A stretch of DNA of 64,000 nt from an uncultured Flavobacteriales bacterium (GTDB lineage Bacteria; Bacteroidota; Bacteroidia; Flavobacteriales_G; Salibacteraceae), in assembly GCA_943788725.1 (NCBI GenBank), contig CALSRJ010000001.1:310001-374000 (forward strand), read 5' to 3'. The first letter of the stretch is position 1. Every line of letters begins with the position of its first letter. The translations under genes were made by a program, and so were the position numbers. Under the pieces are notes generated by a model that did not search any database, was not told the DNA's origin, and was given only the letters and a program-made list of their open reading frames with translations. Below are positions 26,647 to 34,793 of the stretch, piece by piece.

Positions 26647-27648
26647 ATGAGAAAGCACCTATTCCTACTGACTATCAGCCTATTGTGCTCATCTGCAATA
26701 GCCTTCACCCAAACCTATGGGCTCGTTCTACACGGAGGCGCAGGCACCATTACCAAGGATGGCTTGTCGAAAGAGCGTCAAAACGTCTACGAAAATAGCC
26801 TTCAAAAAGCCTTGGATGCGGGTTATCTCGTGCTGGAAAAAGGGGGGAATGCAGAAGATGCTGTCATCGCTGCCATTCGCATCTTGGAAGATGATTCAAA
26901 CTTCAATTCGGCAAAGGGAAGTGTATTAAACGCGAACGGTGCGGTAGAAATGGACGCGTCGATCATGCGTGGTGCAGATCTGAATGCCGGCGCCGTAGCT
27001 GGTGTGACCACTGTTCGTCACCCGATAGAAGCCGCTGCGAAGGTCATGTTCAAGTCACCTCATGTCATGATGAGCAATGCTGGCGCGGATCTTTTTGCCA
27101 AGGAACAAGGGTTGGAGATCATGCCTCCCTCCTATTTTATCACTAAAGGAAGTCAAGCCACCTTGAAAGGCGTGCAGGACCGTTTGAAGGAACAAGGATC
27201 CATTGATTCGGAATACCCAGACTGGAAATTTGGAACCGTGGGCGTCGCTGCCTTGGACAAACAGGGCAATCTTGCGGCGGGAACCAGCACGGGTGGCATG
27301 ACAAATAAGATGCACAACCGCATCGGCGACTCACCCATCATTGGAGCAGGCACGTATGCCAACAACAAAACCTGTGCGGTATCGTGCACGGGGCATGGAG
27401 AATATTTCATTCGACTCAATCTCGCCCATGAGGTTTCGGCGCTTATGCTTTACAAGGGCTACGATGTAGAAAAAGCAGCCTCGTTTATGATCCACAACTC
27501 GCTCAGTGATATGGGAGGTGCTGGAGGGTTGGTGGCCATGGACCGAAATGGCAACATCTCACTGCCCTTTAACACCCCCGGGATGTTTCGGGCCTACCGG
27601 ATGAGCGACGGGAGAACCTCGGTGTTGATGTTTAAGGACGAGGGGTGA
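26647..27648 (+). CDS. isoaspartyl peptidase/L-asparaginase (Ntn hydrolase), exported
   Basis: 333 residues from ATG 26647. A signal peptide (MRKHLFLLTISLLCSSAIAF) precedes the plant-type asparaginase fold: GLVLHGGAGTITKDGL near the start, then the autocleavage site FGTVGVAALDK, where Thr becomes the N-terminal nucleophile, and GTSTGGMTNK. The enzyme removes isoaspartyl residues or deamidates asparagine. Export to the periplasm suggests peptide or asparagine scavenging. The stop overlaps the start of the next gene (TGATG), so the two are coupled. Confidence 0.92.
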   Translation: MRKHLFLLTISLLCSSAIAFTQTYGLVLHGGAGTITKDGLSKERQNVYENSLQKALDAGYLVLEKGGNAEDAVIAAIRILEDDSNFNSAKGSVLNANGAVEMDASIMRGADLNAGAVAGVTTVRHPIEAAAKVMFKSPHVMMSNAGADLFAKEQGLEIMPPSYFITKGSQATLKGVQDRLKEQGSIDSEYPDWKFGTVGVAALDKQGNLAAGTSTGGMTNKMHNRIGDSPIIGAGTYANNKTCAVSCTGHGEYFIRLNLAHEVSALMLYKGYDVEKAASFMIHNSLSDMGGAGGLVAMDRNGNISLPFNTPGMFRAYRMSDGRTSVLMFKDEG

Positions 27649-28844
27649 TGTTGGGCGCATCTCAAGGTTTACACAAGCACATTTATGCTATCGTATTGGG
27701 GTTGCTACTCCCGGGCACATACTTGGCTCAGGTCGGTGAAGGAAGTGACAATTCGAGCCACCGCATTGATTTAATCGTGAAGTCGGAGGTCCCAGTAGAC
27801 CACGTCTACATCACAGGTTCCATTGAAGAGCTTGGATTTTGGAACCCTTCGATCACCCGCATGAACCGATTGAACGACAGCACTTATCAATACGTACTGC
27901 AAACATCACCCACTGAAGCCTTCGAGTACAAATACACCTTGGGCAGCTGGGACGAAGAAGCATTGGACGAAAGAGGAATGAAACTTCCGAATTTCAAATT
28001 TGACGTCGATGTAGTTTCCACCACAGACGCGGTCTTTGGCTGGTCCTCGGCGCTGCCAACGTCCTCTTCTTCAGATGGGAACATAACGGGTGATGTAGTC
28101 TACCACGAAGGTTTAATGGCCCCGGGACTCCTCCCGCGTGACGTATTGGTTTGGCTTCCTGACGGCTACCACGATGATCCTAACCGAAGCTATCCTGTTC
28201 TCTACATGCACGATGGCCAAAACCTGTTCGACCCTACAACCAGTTACACAGGGGTTGATTGGCAAATCGATGAAAGACTCACGGAGTTCATCAACGCAGG
28301 AATCATCAAATCTATGATCGTGGTTGGCATCAACAATACTTCTGAAAGAAGCTTGGAATACACCGATGAGAACCATTCTCAGATATACCAAGACTTTGTC
28401 ATTCACAGCGTCAAACCTTTGATCGACTCTTTGTATCGAACAGCACACGCACCGGGCCAGACTTTTACCGGTGACTCATCTGCTGGAGGCACTATTGCGT
28501 TCCTACTCGCTTGGCAACATCCGGATGTATTTGGAGGTGCGTTGTGCTTCTCGCCAGCGTTCAACGACCCGGACCCGAACAATCCAGCATTTAACTACCT
28601 AGATGATATTGATTTGACCGCTTCGCCCCCACCCGCTCGATTCTACCTTTACAATGGAGGTGTGGGATTAGAGGCGCGGCTCCAACCAGGCATCGATGCG
28701 GCGATGGATCTGTTCCAACAGAAAGGCATGGTGTCCGAAAAGGATTTCTACTTCCACCGAGATAAAGAAGCCGAGCACAATGAAGCCGCTTGGTCTAAAG
28801 ACTTTGGTTTTGGCTTGTTATGGCTACTCGGAGAAGGGGATTGA
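27648..28844 (+). CDS. exported esterase with N-terminal CBM20-like domain
   Basis: 398 residues from ATG 27648 (a GTG one codon upstream is possible). After a signal peptide, residues about 37-115 look like a starch-binding CBM20 module (VYITGSIEELGFWNPSITRM, EYKYTLGSWDEE). An alpha/beta hydrolase of the enterochelin-esterase type follows, with YPVLYMHDGQNLFD, the nucleophile elbow TGDSSAGGTIAFLLAW and the His in EAEHNEAAWSKD. The substrate could be a sugar ester or siderophore ester. Coupling to the asparaginase is by position only. Confidence 0.82.
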   Translation: MLGASQGLHKHIYAIVLGLLLPGTYLAQVGEGSDNSSHRIDLIVKSEVPVDHVYITGSIEELGFWNPSITRMNRLNDSTYQYVLQTSPTEAFEYKYTLGSWDEEALDERGMKLPNFKFDVDVVSTTDAVFGWSSALPTSSSSDGNITGDVVYHEGLMAPGLLPRDVLVWLPDGYHDDPNRSYPVLYMHDGQNLFDPTTSYTGVDWQIDERLTEFINAGIIKSMIVVGINNTSERSLEYTDENHSQIYQDFVIHSVKPLIDSLYRTAHAPGQTFTGDSSAGGTIAFLLAWQHPDVFGGALCFSPAFNDPDPNNPAFNYLDDIDLTASPPPARFYLYNGGVGLEARLQPGIDAAMDLFQQKGMVSEKDFYFHRDKEAEHNEAAWSKDFGFGLLWLLGEGD

Positions 28845-28910
28845 AATCAATTTATACTTCTGAAAAACAAGGTCTTGAGCATTGATATATCCACAATTTA
28901 AACTCATGCC

Positions 28911-28939
28911 TTGGCGCGTCCGATACATTTTTACTTTTG
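28911..28939 (+). promoter_or_regulatory. promoter of tRNA-Ser: TTGG, 17-base spacer, TACTTTTG
   Basis: A -33-like TTGG at 28911-28914 and a perfect TAnnTTTG -7 box at 28932-28939, 4 bases ahead of the mature tRNA 5' end. This is the clearest full Bacteroidota-type promoter in the window. Confidence 0.75.
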
Positions 28940-28943
28940 CAGC

Positions 28944-29028
28944 GGAGAGTTGGCAGAGTGGTCGATTGCGGTAGTCTTGAAAACTATTGACCTTCACGGG
29001 TCCGGGGGTTCGAATCCCTCACTCTCCG
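28944..29028 (+). tRNA. tRNA-Ser (anticodon UGA)
   Basis: 85 bases. A perfect 7-bp acceptor stem (GGAGAGT / ACTCTCC), discriminator G, anticodon loop CTTGAAA with anticodon TGA at 28978-28980, a long class II variable arm (TGACCTTCACGGGTCC) and a T-loop TTCGAAT. CCA is not encoded (CAA follows). It reads UCA and other UCN codons. It has its own promoter and terminator. Confidence 0.97.
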
Positions 29029-29037
29029 CAACATGAA

Positions 29038-29077
29038 AGCGTAACTCCTTGCTTAAAAGGTAGTTGCGCTTTTTTAT
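29038..29077 (+). terminator. intrinsic terminator of tRNA-Ser
   Basis: AGCGTAACT (29038-29046) pairs with AGTTGCGCT (29062-29070) with one wobble, and CCTT pairs with AAGG inside. A T-run starts at 29070. It begins 10 bases past the tRNA. Confidence 0.88.
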
Positions 29078-29085
29078 TATTCAAG

Positions 29086-29106
29086 TTAGGCAACATTTAG
29101 GCAACA
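29086..29106. repeat. two direct 10-bp repeats TTAGGCAACA, 11-base period
   Basis: TTAGGCAACA at 29086-29095 and again at 29097-29106, about one helical turn apart, directly behind the tRNA-Ser terminator. Closely spaced direct repeats beside a tRNA recall integrase arm-type sites, so this may mark an old integration point. The stretch 29107-29285 otherwise shows no gene that I can support. Confidence 0.4.
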
Positions 29107-29285
29107 ATCACTTATTTACCCTTTTCTAGTGTCCCCAGTTAATTGGTAAGCTGTGTTTGAACCCGAGGGATTTCAAATCTGTTTTGACGTTGCACAAACT
29201 AAGGGATTGGTTAAGGTTATAATACTGTCTTGGGTGTTGTATAGATTTCCCTGAGGACTATAAATCTTCTATTTTACAACATGAT

Positions 29286-29317
29286 GCCTCTACCTTCTGG
29301 TAGGGGCTTTTGTGTTT
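29286..29317 (+). terminator. intrinsic terminator inside the tRNA-Ser/T9SS gap
   Basis: GCCTCTACC (29286-29294) pairs with GGTAGGGGC (29299-29307), one wobble, four-base loop, followed by TTTTGTGTTT. No gene in front of it is recognised. It probably survives from a lost gene or serves an unseen small RNA. Confidence 0.65.
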
Positions 29318-29352
29318 CAGGGGGGGTGTTGGCCGAGGAATTTAGCGCACAT

Positions 29353-29508
29353 AGGGGCAAACTGATGTGGCTGGATAGAGAACCCACTGCCGAATACATG
29401 CTTTCGATCATAAGGGAATGGATATCTCCTGGTTTACCGGCGAAAGTCACTTTGGAACGCTTGCAACTCTGGGAAACATCGACTTCGTACGCTCAGTGGG
29501 ATAGATGA
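29353..29508 (+). pseudogene. remnant of QueD (6-carboxytetrahydropterin synthase), C-terminal part
   Basis: About 50 residues match the C-terminal end of the PTPS/QueD family: GKLMWLDREPTAEYMLSIIR, then LERLQLWETSTSYAQW, where the PTaE and ETxTSYA motifs are diagnostic. The N-terminal half with the zinc-binding histidines and catalytic Cys is missing. The frame runs upstream into the terminator at 29286-29317, which makes an intact gene from 29281 unlikely. QueD makes the queuosine precursor; a full copy may exist elsewhere. The rest of the gap to 29597 shows nothing I can name. Confidence 0.7.
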
Positions 29509-29596
29509 CATGTCCTTTGATGCAGCTGCAACCATTCCTTGGAACCGGACGTCTATCCTGTAAGCACTTCCGGCGCCATTCTTCATTGTATCATCC

Positions 29597-30196
29597 ATGC
29601 TTCGAGTACTTTCATTTTCTCTTTTCGTTCTAAGCTGGCTTCCAGGACTGACTCAGGCTGACTCCTCGCTATCCTCTTTTTCAGCAAGCGTGGATGCAGG
29701 TTCGGTCCTTCTCATCTGGACGCTTGAAGCCGGTAGCACATGCAATGGGATCAGCGTTCAGCGCTCTACCGACCTACTCACCTTCTATGAAATAGGCAAC
29801 ATTGCCGGAATCTGCGGGAGCGATGACCAACCCGTAACCTATACCTTTTCAGACGACCGTCCTGTGCTGAACGCAGAAAACCATTATCGACTGGAACTCG
29901 GGCAACTGGGATATACATCAACACGCACCGTCGACGTAACGGATTTTTCCTCCGATAAAATTCAGATTAGACCTAACCCTGTTTCCTCTTCGCTGGTGGT
30001 GCGTCTGGAGAATGCCCGCTTTGAGCTTTTGAAGTGCAGCATTTCTGATGTGAGTGGAAAGGTTTTGGATCAATTCTCGATACGAGAAGGTGAGCTTACC
30101 CTCAACACAACACAGCTTCCAATTGGAATTTTCATTTTTTCGGTGGTATACGAAGATGGAGCGCTTTACTATTCAAAGTTCAGCGTGTCCAGGTAA
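29597..30196 (+). CDS. small T9SS type A sorting-domain protein
   Basis: 199 residues. A signal peptide (MLRVLSFSLFVLSWLPGLTQ) precedes a fibronectin-III-like domain (VLLIWTLEAGSTCNGISVQR to ENHYRLELGQ). The C-terminal sorting domain begins at IQIRPNPVSSSLVVRL and ends with GIFIFSVVYEDGALYYSKF. Such proteins cross the outer membrane through the type IX system and are anchored or released. There is no catalytic domain, so it may be an adhesin or matrix protein. Its end is 11 bases from the convergent OmpA gene. Confidence 0.85.
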   Translation: MLRVLSFSLFVLSWLPGLTQADSSLSSFSASVDAGSVLLIWTLEAGSTCNGISVQRSTDLLTFYEIGNIAGICGSDDQPVTYTFSDDRPVLNAENHYRLELGQLGYTSTRTVDVTDFSSDKIQIRPNPVSSSLVVRLENARFELLKCSISDVSGKVLDQFSIREGELTLNTTQLPIGIFIFSVVYEDGALYYSKFSVSR

Positions 30197-30207
30197 GCAG
30201 TACGGCT

Positions 30208-32295
30208 TCACTTCGATAAGATCAGAAACTCCGTTCTCCGATTCAACGCCCTTCCCTCCTCTGTTTGATTACTGGCAAAAGGAACGGTCTCACCAAATCC
30301 GCGGTATTGGATCCGAGCTCCTTCTACTCCTTGAGACTCCAAGTATTGCTTTACGCTGAAGGCTCGGTCTGTAGACAAGGCTAAGTTCGCCGCATCCTTT
30401 CCAACATCATCTGTATGTCCATGGATGGCGATGCGCATGGCAGGATTTTCAATCAGGTAAACGGCAAACTCCATAAGGATGAGTTTTGACCGTTCTGATA
30501 TCTCTGCTGAATTGGACGCATAGAAGATGTCGTTGATCTTATAGACACCTCCTTCTCTCACTTCGGCCACCTCCAAGTCAACTTCTTGAAAGGTGCTTAC
30601 CTCTCCTTGTTTATCACTCAACCTAGAACCCTTCTCATCTGTAGGCGCGGTCTCGATTAACTTCGACTGAAAGGCCTTGTTGTCTGCCTTGACATTCATC
30701 ACCACGGTCTCTTCCTCTCGAACGCGTACCACAGCCGCATAGGAACCGTCATCGCTGTTTACATCAACCTTCGAGATGTTTTTTGACTCCATGGTCTTCA
30801 ATTCCACCGTTGCATTCCGAGCAGGGTCACCGTTTTCATCTTTGAGGGTTCCTTTCACAAACACCACCTTGTCTGGCCGTGCTTCCTTGTACAACTCAAA
30901 ACTCCAGATGTCAATGCTTTGCGGGTTCTCTCGATCCTTGGCTGAATAGTAAACAGTTTTACCATCTGTGCTAACCGCGAATGCCTGCTCATCCAGCTCC
31001 GAATTGATGGGATGCCCCAAATTCACAGGTTCAGACCACGAGCCGTCGTCTCCCTGCTTGGTGTAAAACACATCCAACCCTCCCAACCCTAGATGACCAT
31101 CCGAGGCAAAATACAAGGTCCTGGAATCCGAATGCATGAAGGGTGTCTTGTCGTTGTACGGGGTGTTGATCGGAGGGCCAATATTCTTTGCTACTTGCCA
31201 ATTTCCATTTGGACCTTTGGTGGAATAATAGATCTCCAACCCAGCATTATCACCTCGATCACTGCAGAAGTACAAGGTGTTTCCATCCGCTGAAATACTG
31301 GGTTGGGACTCAAAGCCATCTTCAGTATTTACCTTCTCGCCGAGGTTTTGCAAATCCGTCCAGTAATACCCGTCCATCTTCGTCTTAGGATCACGTCCAA
31401 ACTTCAAGTCAGCAGTATAAATATCACAATTGACATATCCCATACTCGCTGGTTTACAGATCGTCAGATAAACGGTTTTATTATCAATGGTCATGGTAGC
31501 TCCTCCGTAGCGGAACGACTCATTCTCATTGAACGGAGCAGGATACGGATCCCCCTCATCAAAGACCTCTCCGTGCAGCCGTTTTGCTTTCACGAACTTT
31601 TCCGAAAACTGCGTAGCATCGCTCAATACACTCGTTTTGACTTCTGACGCAAAAGAGTAACGACGAGTGATCAGCATGCTTTCGTTGTCGGGTGTGATCA
31701 GCGGAAGGAACTCATCGTCGTCTGTGCAAACCCCTTCTACTCGAACAGGGGCAAATGGAACCGGGTTTTTGTAGACGCTTTGGAAGAATTTGGCGTAGGC
31801 ATAGTCCAACTTAATCTCCTCTTCTCTGGTCTCATCGAGTGGATCCGTTGAGGCTCCAGATAGTTCGTAATATTTGTCGTAATACTTGACGGCTGCATCG
31901 TATTCTTTTGCGCCAAGGGCGATCAACCCTAAATAGTAATAGGGTTCATAATGAAATTCAGGGCAGATTCGAATGGTCTGTTTCAGTGCCTCATCCGCAG
32001 ATTTAAACGAGCTACCCCTTGATAATGCAGAGCGCAATGATTCCAATCCGAGTAGATAATACGCCTCTGCGCAATCAGGATCTTCCTCTATGGCATCGCG
32101 AAGGGCTTCTACCCGCTCTTCTTTGTCGAGTTTTCGGTCTTTTCCTTCGTCGAGTTTTTTTTGGGCCTTTTTATCCTCAGAACCTTGACACTCAGCCAAG
32201 GGCGTGACCCGCAAGCTTTTCGTGCTCACACGATATTGGGCCACTGAAGGTATGACCATGCACAGAAACAAAAGCGTGAGACCTATGGATCGCAT
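30208..32295 (-). CDS. PorE-like TPR/PD40/carboxypeptidase-regulatory/OmpA protein
   Basis: 695 residues from ATG 32295, which gives a proper signal peptide (MRSIGLTLLFLCMVIPSVAQ). In order: TPR-like helices (about 50-150), a six-bladed PD40 propeller (about 190-470, for example PSISADGNTLYFCSDRG), a carboxypeptidase-regulatory-like domain (FVKGTLKDENGDPARNATVE, about 478-560) and a C-terminal OmpA domain with IHGHTDDVGKDAANLALSTD. This domain order is that of PorE, which ties the T9SS machinery to peptidoglycan. Related OmpA proteins share the layout, so the PorE role is an inference. It lies 28 bases past the aroC stop. Confidence 0.87.
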   Translation of the reverse strand: MRSIGLTLLFLCMVIPSVAQYRVSTKSLRVTPLAECQGSEDKKAQKKLDEGKDRKLDKEERVEALRDAIEEDPDCAEAYYLLGLESLRSALSRGSSFKSADEALKQTIRICPEFHYEPYYYLGLIALGAKEYDAAVKYYDKYYELSGASTDPLDETREEEIKLDYAYAKFFQSVYKNPVPFAPVRVEGVCTDDDEFLPLITPDNESMLITRRYSFASEVKTSVLSDATQFSEKFVKAKRLHGEVFDEGDPYPAPFNENESFRYGGATMTIDNKTVYLTICKPASMGYVNCDIYTADLKFGRDPKTKMDGYYWTDLQNLGEKVNTEDGFESQPSISADGNTLYFCSDRGDNAGLEIYYSTKGPNGNWQVAKNIGPPINTPYNDKTPFMHSDSRTLYFASDGHLGLGGLDVFYTKQGDDGSWSEPVNLGHPINSELDEQAFAVSTDGKTVYYSAKDRENPQSIDIWSFELYKEARPDKVVFVKGTLKDENGDPARNATVELKTMESKNISKVDVNSDDGSYAAVVRVREEETVVMNVKADNKAFQSKLIETAPTDEKGSRLSDKQGEVSTFQEVDLEVAEVREGGVYKINDIFYASNSAEISERSKLILMEFAVYLIENPAMRIAIHGHTDDVGKDAANLALSTDRAFSVKQYLESQGVEGARIQYRGFGETVPFASNQTEEGRALNRRTEFLILSK

Positions 32296-32323
32296 AGACC
32301 TCGAAATTAAAGGGGAATCAAAC

Positions 32324-33391
32324 TCAACGGATGGCCTGCTGGCGCAAATAATGATCAGCAATTGTTAATAAACACATCGCCTCTACGATTGGCACTGCCC
32401 TTGGCACAACGCAAGGGTCATGGCGCCCTTTACCCACCACAATCACCTCTTCTCCAACGGCATTGATTGTCGGCTGATCTTTCATCAAGGTAGCCACCGG
32501 CTTAAAGGTGACACGCATTTCTATGTCTTGCCCGTTGGAAATTCCGCCTTGGATTCCGCCGGAATGATTGGTCAGCGTTTCGCCCTCTGCGGTAAATCGA
32601 TCGTTGTGTTCAGACCCGAGCATGCGACCTGCCTGTACCCCACTTCCGATTTCAAATGCCTTGACGGCATTGATGCTCACCATCGCCTTGGCGAGATCTG
32701 CGTGGAGCTTATCAAAAACGGGGTCGCCTAATCCCGCAGGCACTCGCTGCGCGACGCAGGTAACAACGCCGCCAATGGTATCACCCAACTTTCGGGTCGA
32801 CTCTATCAAAGTGAGCATCCTCTCAGCCGTGTCTTTTTCTGGACAGCGAACGATGTTTGACTCTACTTCTTGCGGGTCTAAGTTCTTGTGTGATTGCTGA
32901 CACACCACATCTCCAACGGCAGATACAAAAGCCCACACCTTCACATCCTGCTGTTCCAATAATTGCCGAGCGAAAGCTCCGGCCACAACCCGACAAGCTG
33001 TTTCGCGGGCAGAGGAACGTCCTCCTCCTCTATGATCGCGAATACCGTACTTGGCGTCGTAGGTGAAATCCGCGTGGGAGGGTCGGTACACATCCTTCAA
33101 GTGATCATAGTCCTTTGACTTGGCATCATTGTTCTTGATGATGAATCCAATCGGACTTCCTAAGGTCTTTCCATCGAAGAGACCCGATAGAAATTCAACG
33201 GTATCACTTTCTTTCCGCTGGGTGGTAATTTTTGACTGTCCGGGCTTTCTGCGGTCCAATTCGGATTGGATTCGATCCAAGTCAATCGCAAGACCCGGTG
33301 GGCATCCATCGATCACCCCTCCGATCGCTGCGCCGTGACTCTCACCGAATGTGGTAAGTCTAAAAAGCTGTCCAAAACTGTTGCCTGCCAT
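32324..33391 (-). CDS. aroC: chorismate synthase
   Basis: 355 residues from ATG 33391 ([20 protein letters not shown]), the standard N-terminus; a longer frame to 33463 is not family-like. Signatures: [21 protein letters not shown] (about residue 126) and the late R-D pair in [18 protein letters not shown]. It turns EPSP into chorismate with reduced FMN. A TTCTTTTG near-box lies just upstream. It shares the shikimate pathway with aroE at 16290-17012. Confidence 0.96.
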   Translation of the reverse strand: MAGNSFGQLFRLTTFGESHGAAIGGVIDGCPPGLAIDLDRIQSELDRRKPGQSKITTQRKESDTVEFLSGLFDGKTLGSPIGFIIKNNDAKSKDYDHLKDVYRPSHADFTYDAKYGIRDHRGGGRSSARETACRVVAGAFARQLLEQQDVKVWAFVSAVGDVVCQQSHKNLDPQEVESNIVRCPEKDTAERMLTLIESTRKLGDTIGGVVTCVAQRVPAGLGDPVFDKLHADLAKAMVSINAVKAFEIGSGVQAGRMLGSEHNDRFTAEGETLTNHSGGIQGGISNGQDIEMRVTFKPVATLMKDQPTINAVGEEVIVVGKGRHDPCVVPRAVPIVEAMCLLTIADHYLRQQAIR

Positions 33392-33442
33392 GGTAACTAC
33401 AAAAGAAAGGTTCTCCTGCATATAAAAAGCATACACCTCCAA

Positions 33443-33475
33443 TTGTTCAAGATCGTCGCGCATGGATTATACTTG
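33443..33475 (+). promoter_or_regulatory. promoter of hutI: TTG, 22-base spacer, TATACTTG
   Basis: TTG at 33443-33445 and TATACTTG (one mismatch to TAnnTTTG) at 33468-33475, 17 bases ahead of the ATG at 33493. The divergent aroC promoter lies in the same gap. Confidence 0.4.
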
Positions 33476-33492
33476 TCGATCAAAGCAAACGC

Positions 33493-34737
33493 ATGAAGCT
33501 CTTCGTCAACATCAAGGAGATCCACCAAGTCAGAAATTCTGAGGAAGCTCGGATCAAGGGAACGGAAATGAACACCCTACCCTCGATTGAGCGTGCATGG
33601 ATGGCCGTAGCGGATGGAAGGATTCATGCTGTAGGAAAGATGAGCGAGCTGAACGCACAAGCCTTTGCTTCTTTTGAGCGCATCGATCTTGAAGGGCGTA
33701 TGGTGCTGCCGACGTGGGTCGACAGTCATACCCACCTCGTTTTTGCAGATTGGCGCAATCAGGAGTTCGAAGACAGGATTCAAGGCATGACCTACCAAGA
33801 GATTGCCGCGCGAGGAGGAGGAATTCTCAATTCAGCACGAAAGCTTCAAGAAGCGAGCGAAGAAAGCCTGTATGCGGAGGCCATGGGTCGACTCCATAAA
33901 CTGATCGCTTTAGGTACAGGGGCCATTGAGATCAAATCCGGATACGGCCTTTCGGTGCAAAGCGAACTAAAAATGCTGCGCGTCATCCGACGCATTAAAG
34001 AGACTGCTCCTATTCCCGTTAGAGCCACCTTCTTAGGTGCCCATGCCTTTCCTGAAGCCTATAAAGACAATCCAGACGGGTACGTGGACCTGATCATTGA
34101 CGAAATGTTGCCTCGCATTCAAGAGGAAGGGTTGGCAGACTATATCGATGCCTTTTGTGAGGAAGGTTATTTCAGCGTAGAGCAGACAAATCGAATCATG
34201 AAAGCCGGAGCCTCCCTTGGATTAAGGGCCAAGGTGCACGTCAATCAATTCAATTCGATTGGAGGCGTTGAAGCCTGCATAGACCACGGTGCGCTCTCTG
34301 TAGATCACTTAGAGGTGCTCACCACCGATGACTTAACACTGCTAAGAGACAGCGACACTTTGCCAGTGGCACTGCCCAGTTGTTCGTTCTTCCTTGGCAT
34401 TCCTTACACTCCTGTGCGCGACCTCATGGAAGCAGGCCTTCCCGTCGTATTGGCCACGGATTACAATCCAGGTTCGACGCCAAGCGGAAACATGAATTTC
34501 ATCTTTTCTCTGGCGTGCATTAAAATGCAAATGACACCTGCGGAGGCAGTAAATGCTATGACGGTCAACGGCGCGGCGGCCCTAGAATTGGAAACGGAGG
34601 TTGGGTCGATTACGCCGGGTAAACGCGCCAACTTCATGATCACCGAACCGATTTCAGCCCTTTCCTTTTTGCCCTATGCTTTCGGAGAACATCACATCTC
34701 TGACGTCTACATCAATGGACAGCTTTTCACGGCATAA
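33493..34737 (+). CDS. hutI: imidazolonepropionase
   Basis: 414 residues. Amidohydrolase motif LPTWVDSHTHLVFADWR (about residue 73), GAIEIKSGYGLSVQSELKML (about 140), the zinc His region AKVHVNQF and the ATDYNPGSTPSGNMNF loop (about 322). It opens imidazolone-propionate to formiminoglutamate in histidine breakdown. The formiminotransferase gene ftcD lies 2.4 kb away on the same strand, separated by an oppositely oriented T9SS gene. hutH and hutU are not in the window. Confidence 0.94.
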   Translation: MKLFVNIKEIHQVRNSEEARIKGTEMNTLPSIERAWMAVADGRIHAVGKMSELNAQAFASFERIDLEGRMVLPTWVDSHTHLVFADWRNQEFEDRIQGMTYQEIAARGGGILNSARKLQEASEESLYAEAMGRLHKLIALGTGAIEIKSGYGLSVQSELKMLRVIRRIKETAPIPVRATFLGAHAFPEAYKDNPDGYVDLIIDEMLPRIQEEGLADYIDAFCEEGYFSVEQTNRIMKAGASLGLRAKVHVNQFNSIGGVEACIDHGALSVDHLEVLTTDDLTLLRDSDTLPVALPSCSFFLGIPYTPVRDLMEAGLPVVLATDYNPGSTPSGNMNFIFSLACIKMQMTPAEAVNAMTVNGAAALELETEVGSITPGKRANFMITEPISALSFLPYAFGEHHISDVYINGQLFTA

Positions 34738-34766
34738 AAAAGCCCCTCCGTCGCTGACGGAAGGGC
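34735..34766 (-). terminator. terminator of the Omp28/T9SS gene at the hutI end
   Basis: GCCCCTCCGTC (34742-34752) pairs with GACGGAAGGGC (34756-34766) with one mismatch. Read on the minus strand it ends in six T. It overlaps the hutI stop and may help both convergent transcripts. Confidence 0.75.
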
Positions 34767-34793
34767 CTCTAAGTTTAAACTTTACCTAATTGA

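Noticed and set aside
29281-29508. An intact 75-residue gene
   Set aside because: Its first part lies in an intrinsic terminator (29286-29317) and only the last 50 residues match QueD, so it is treated as a remnant.
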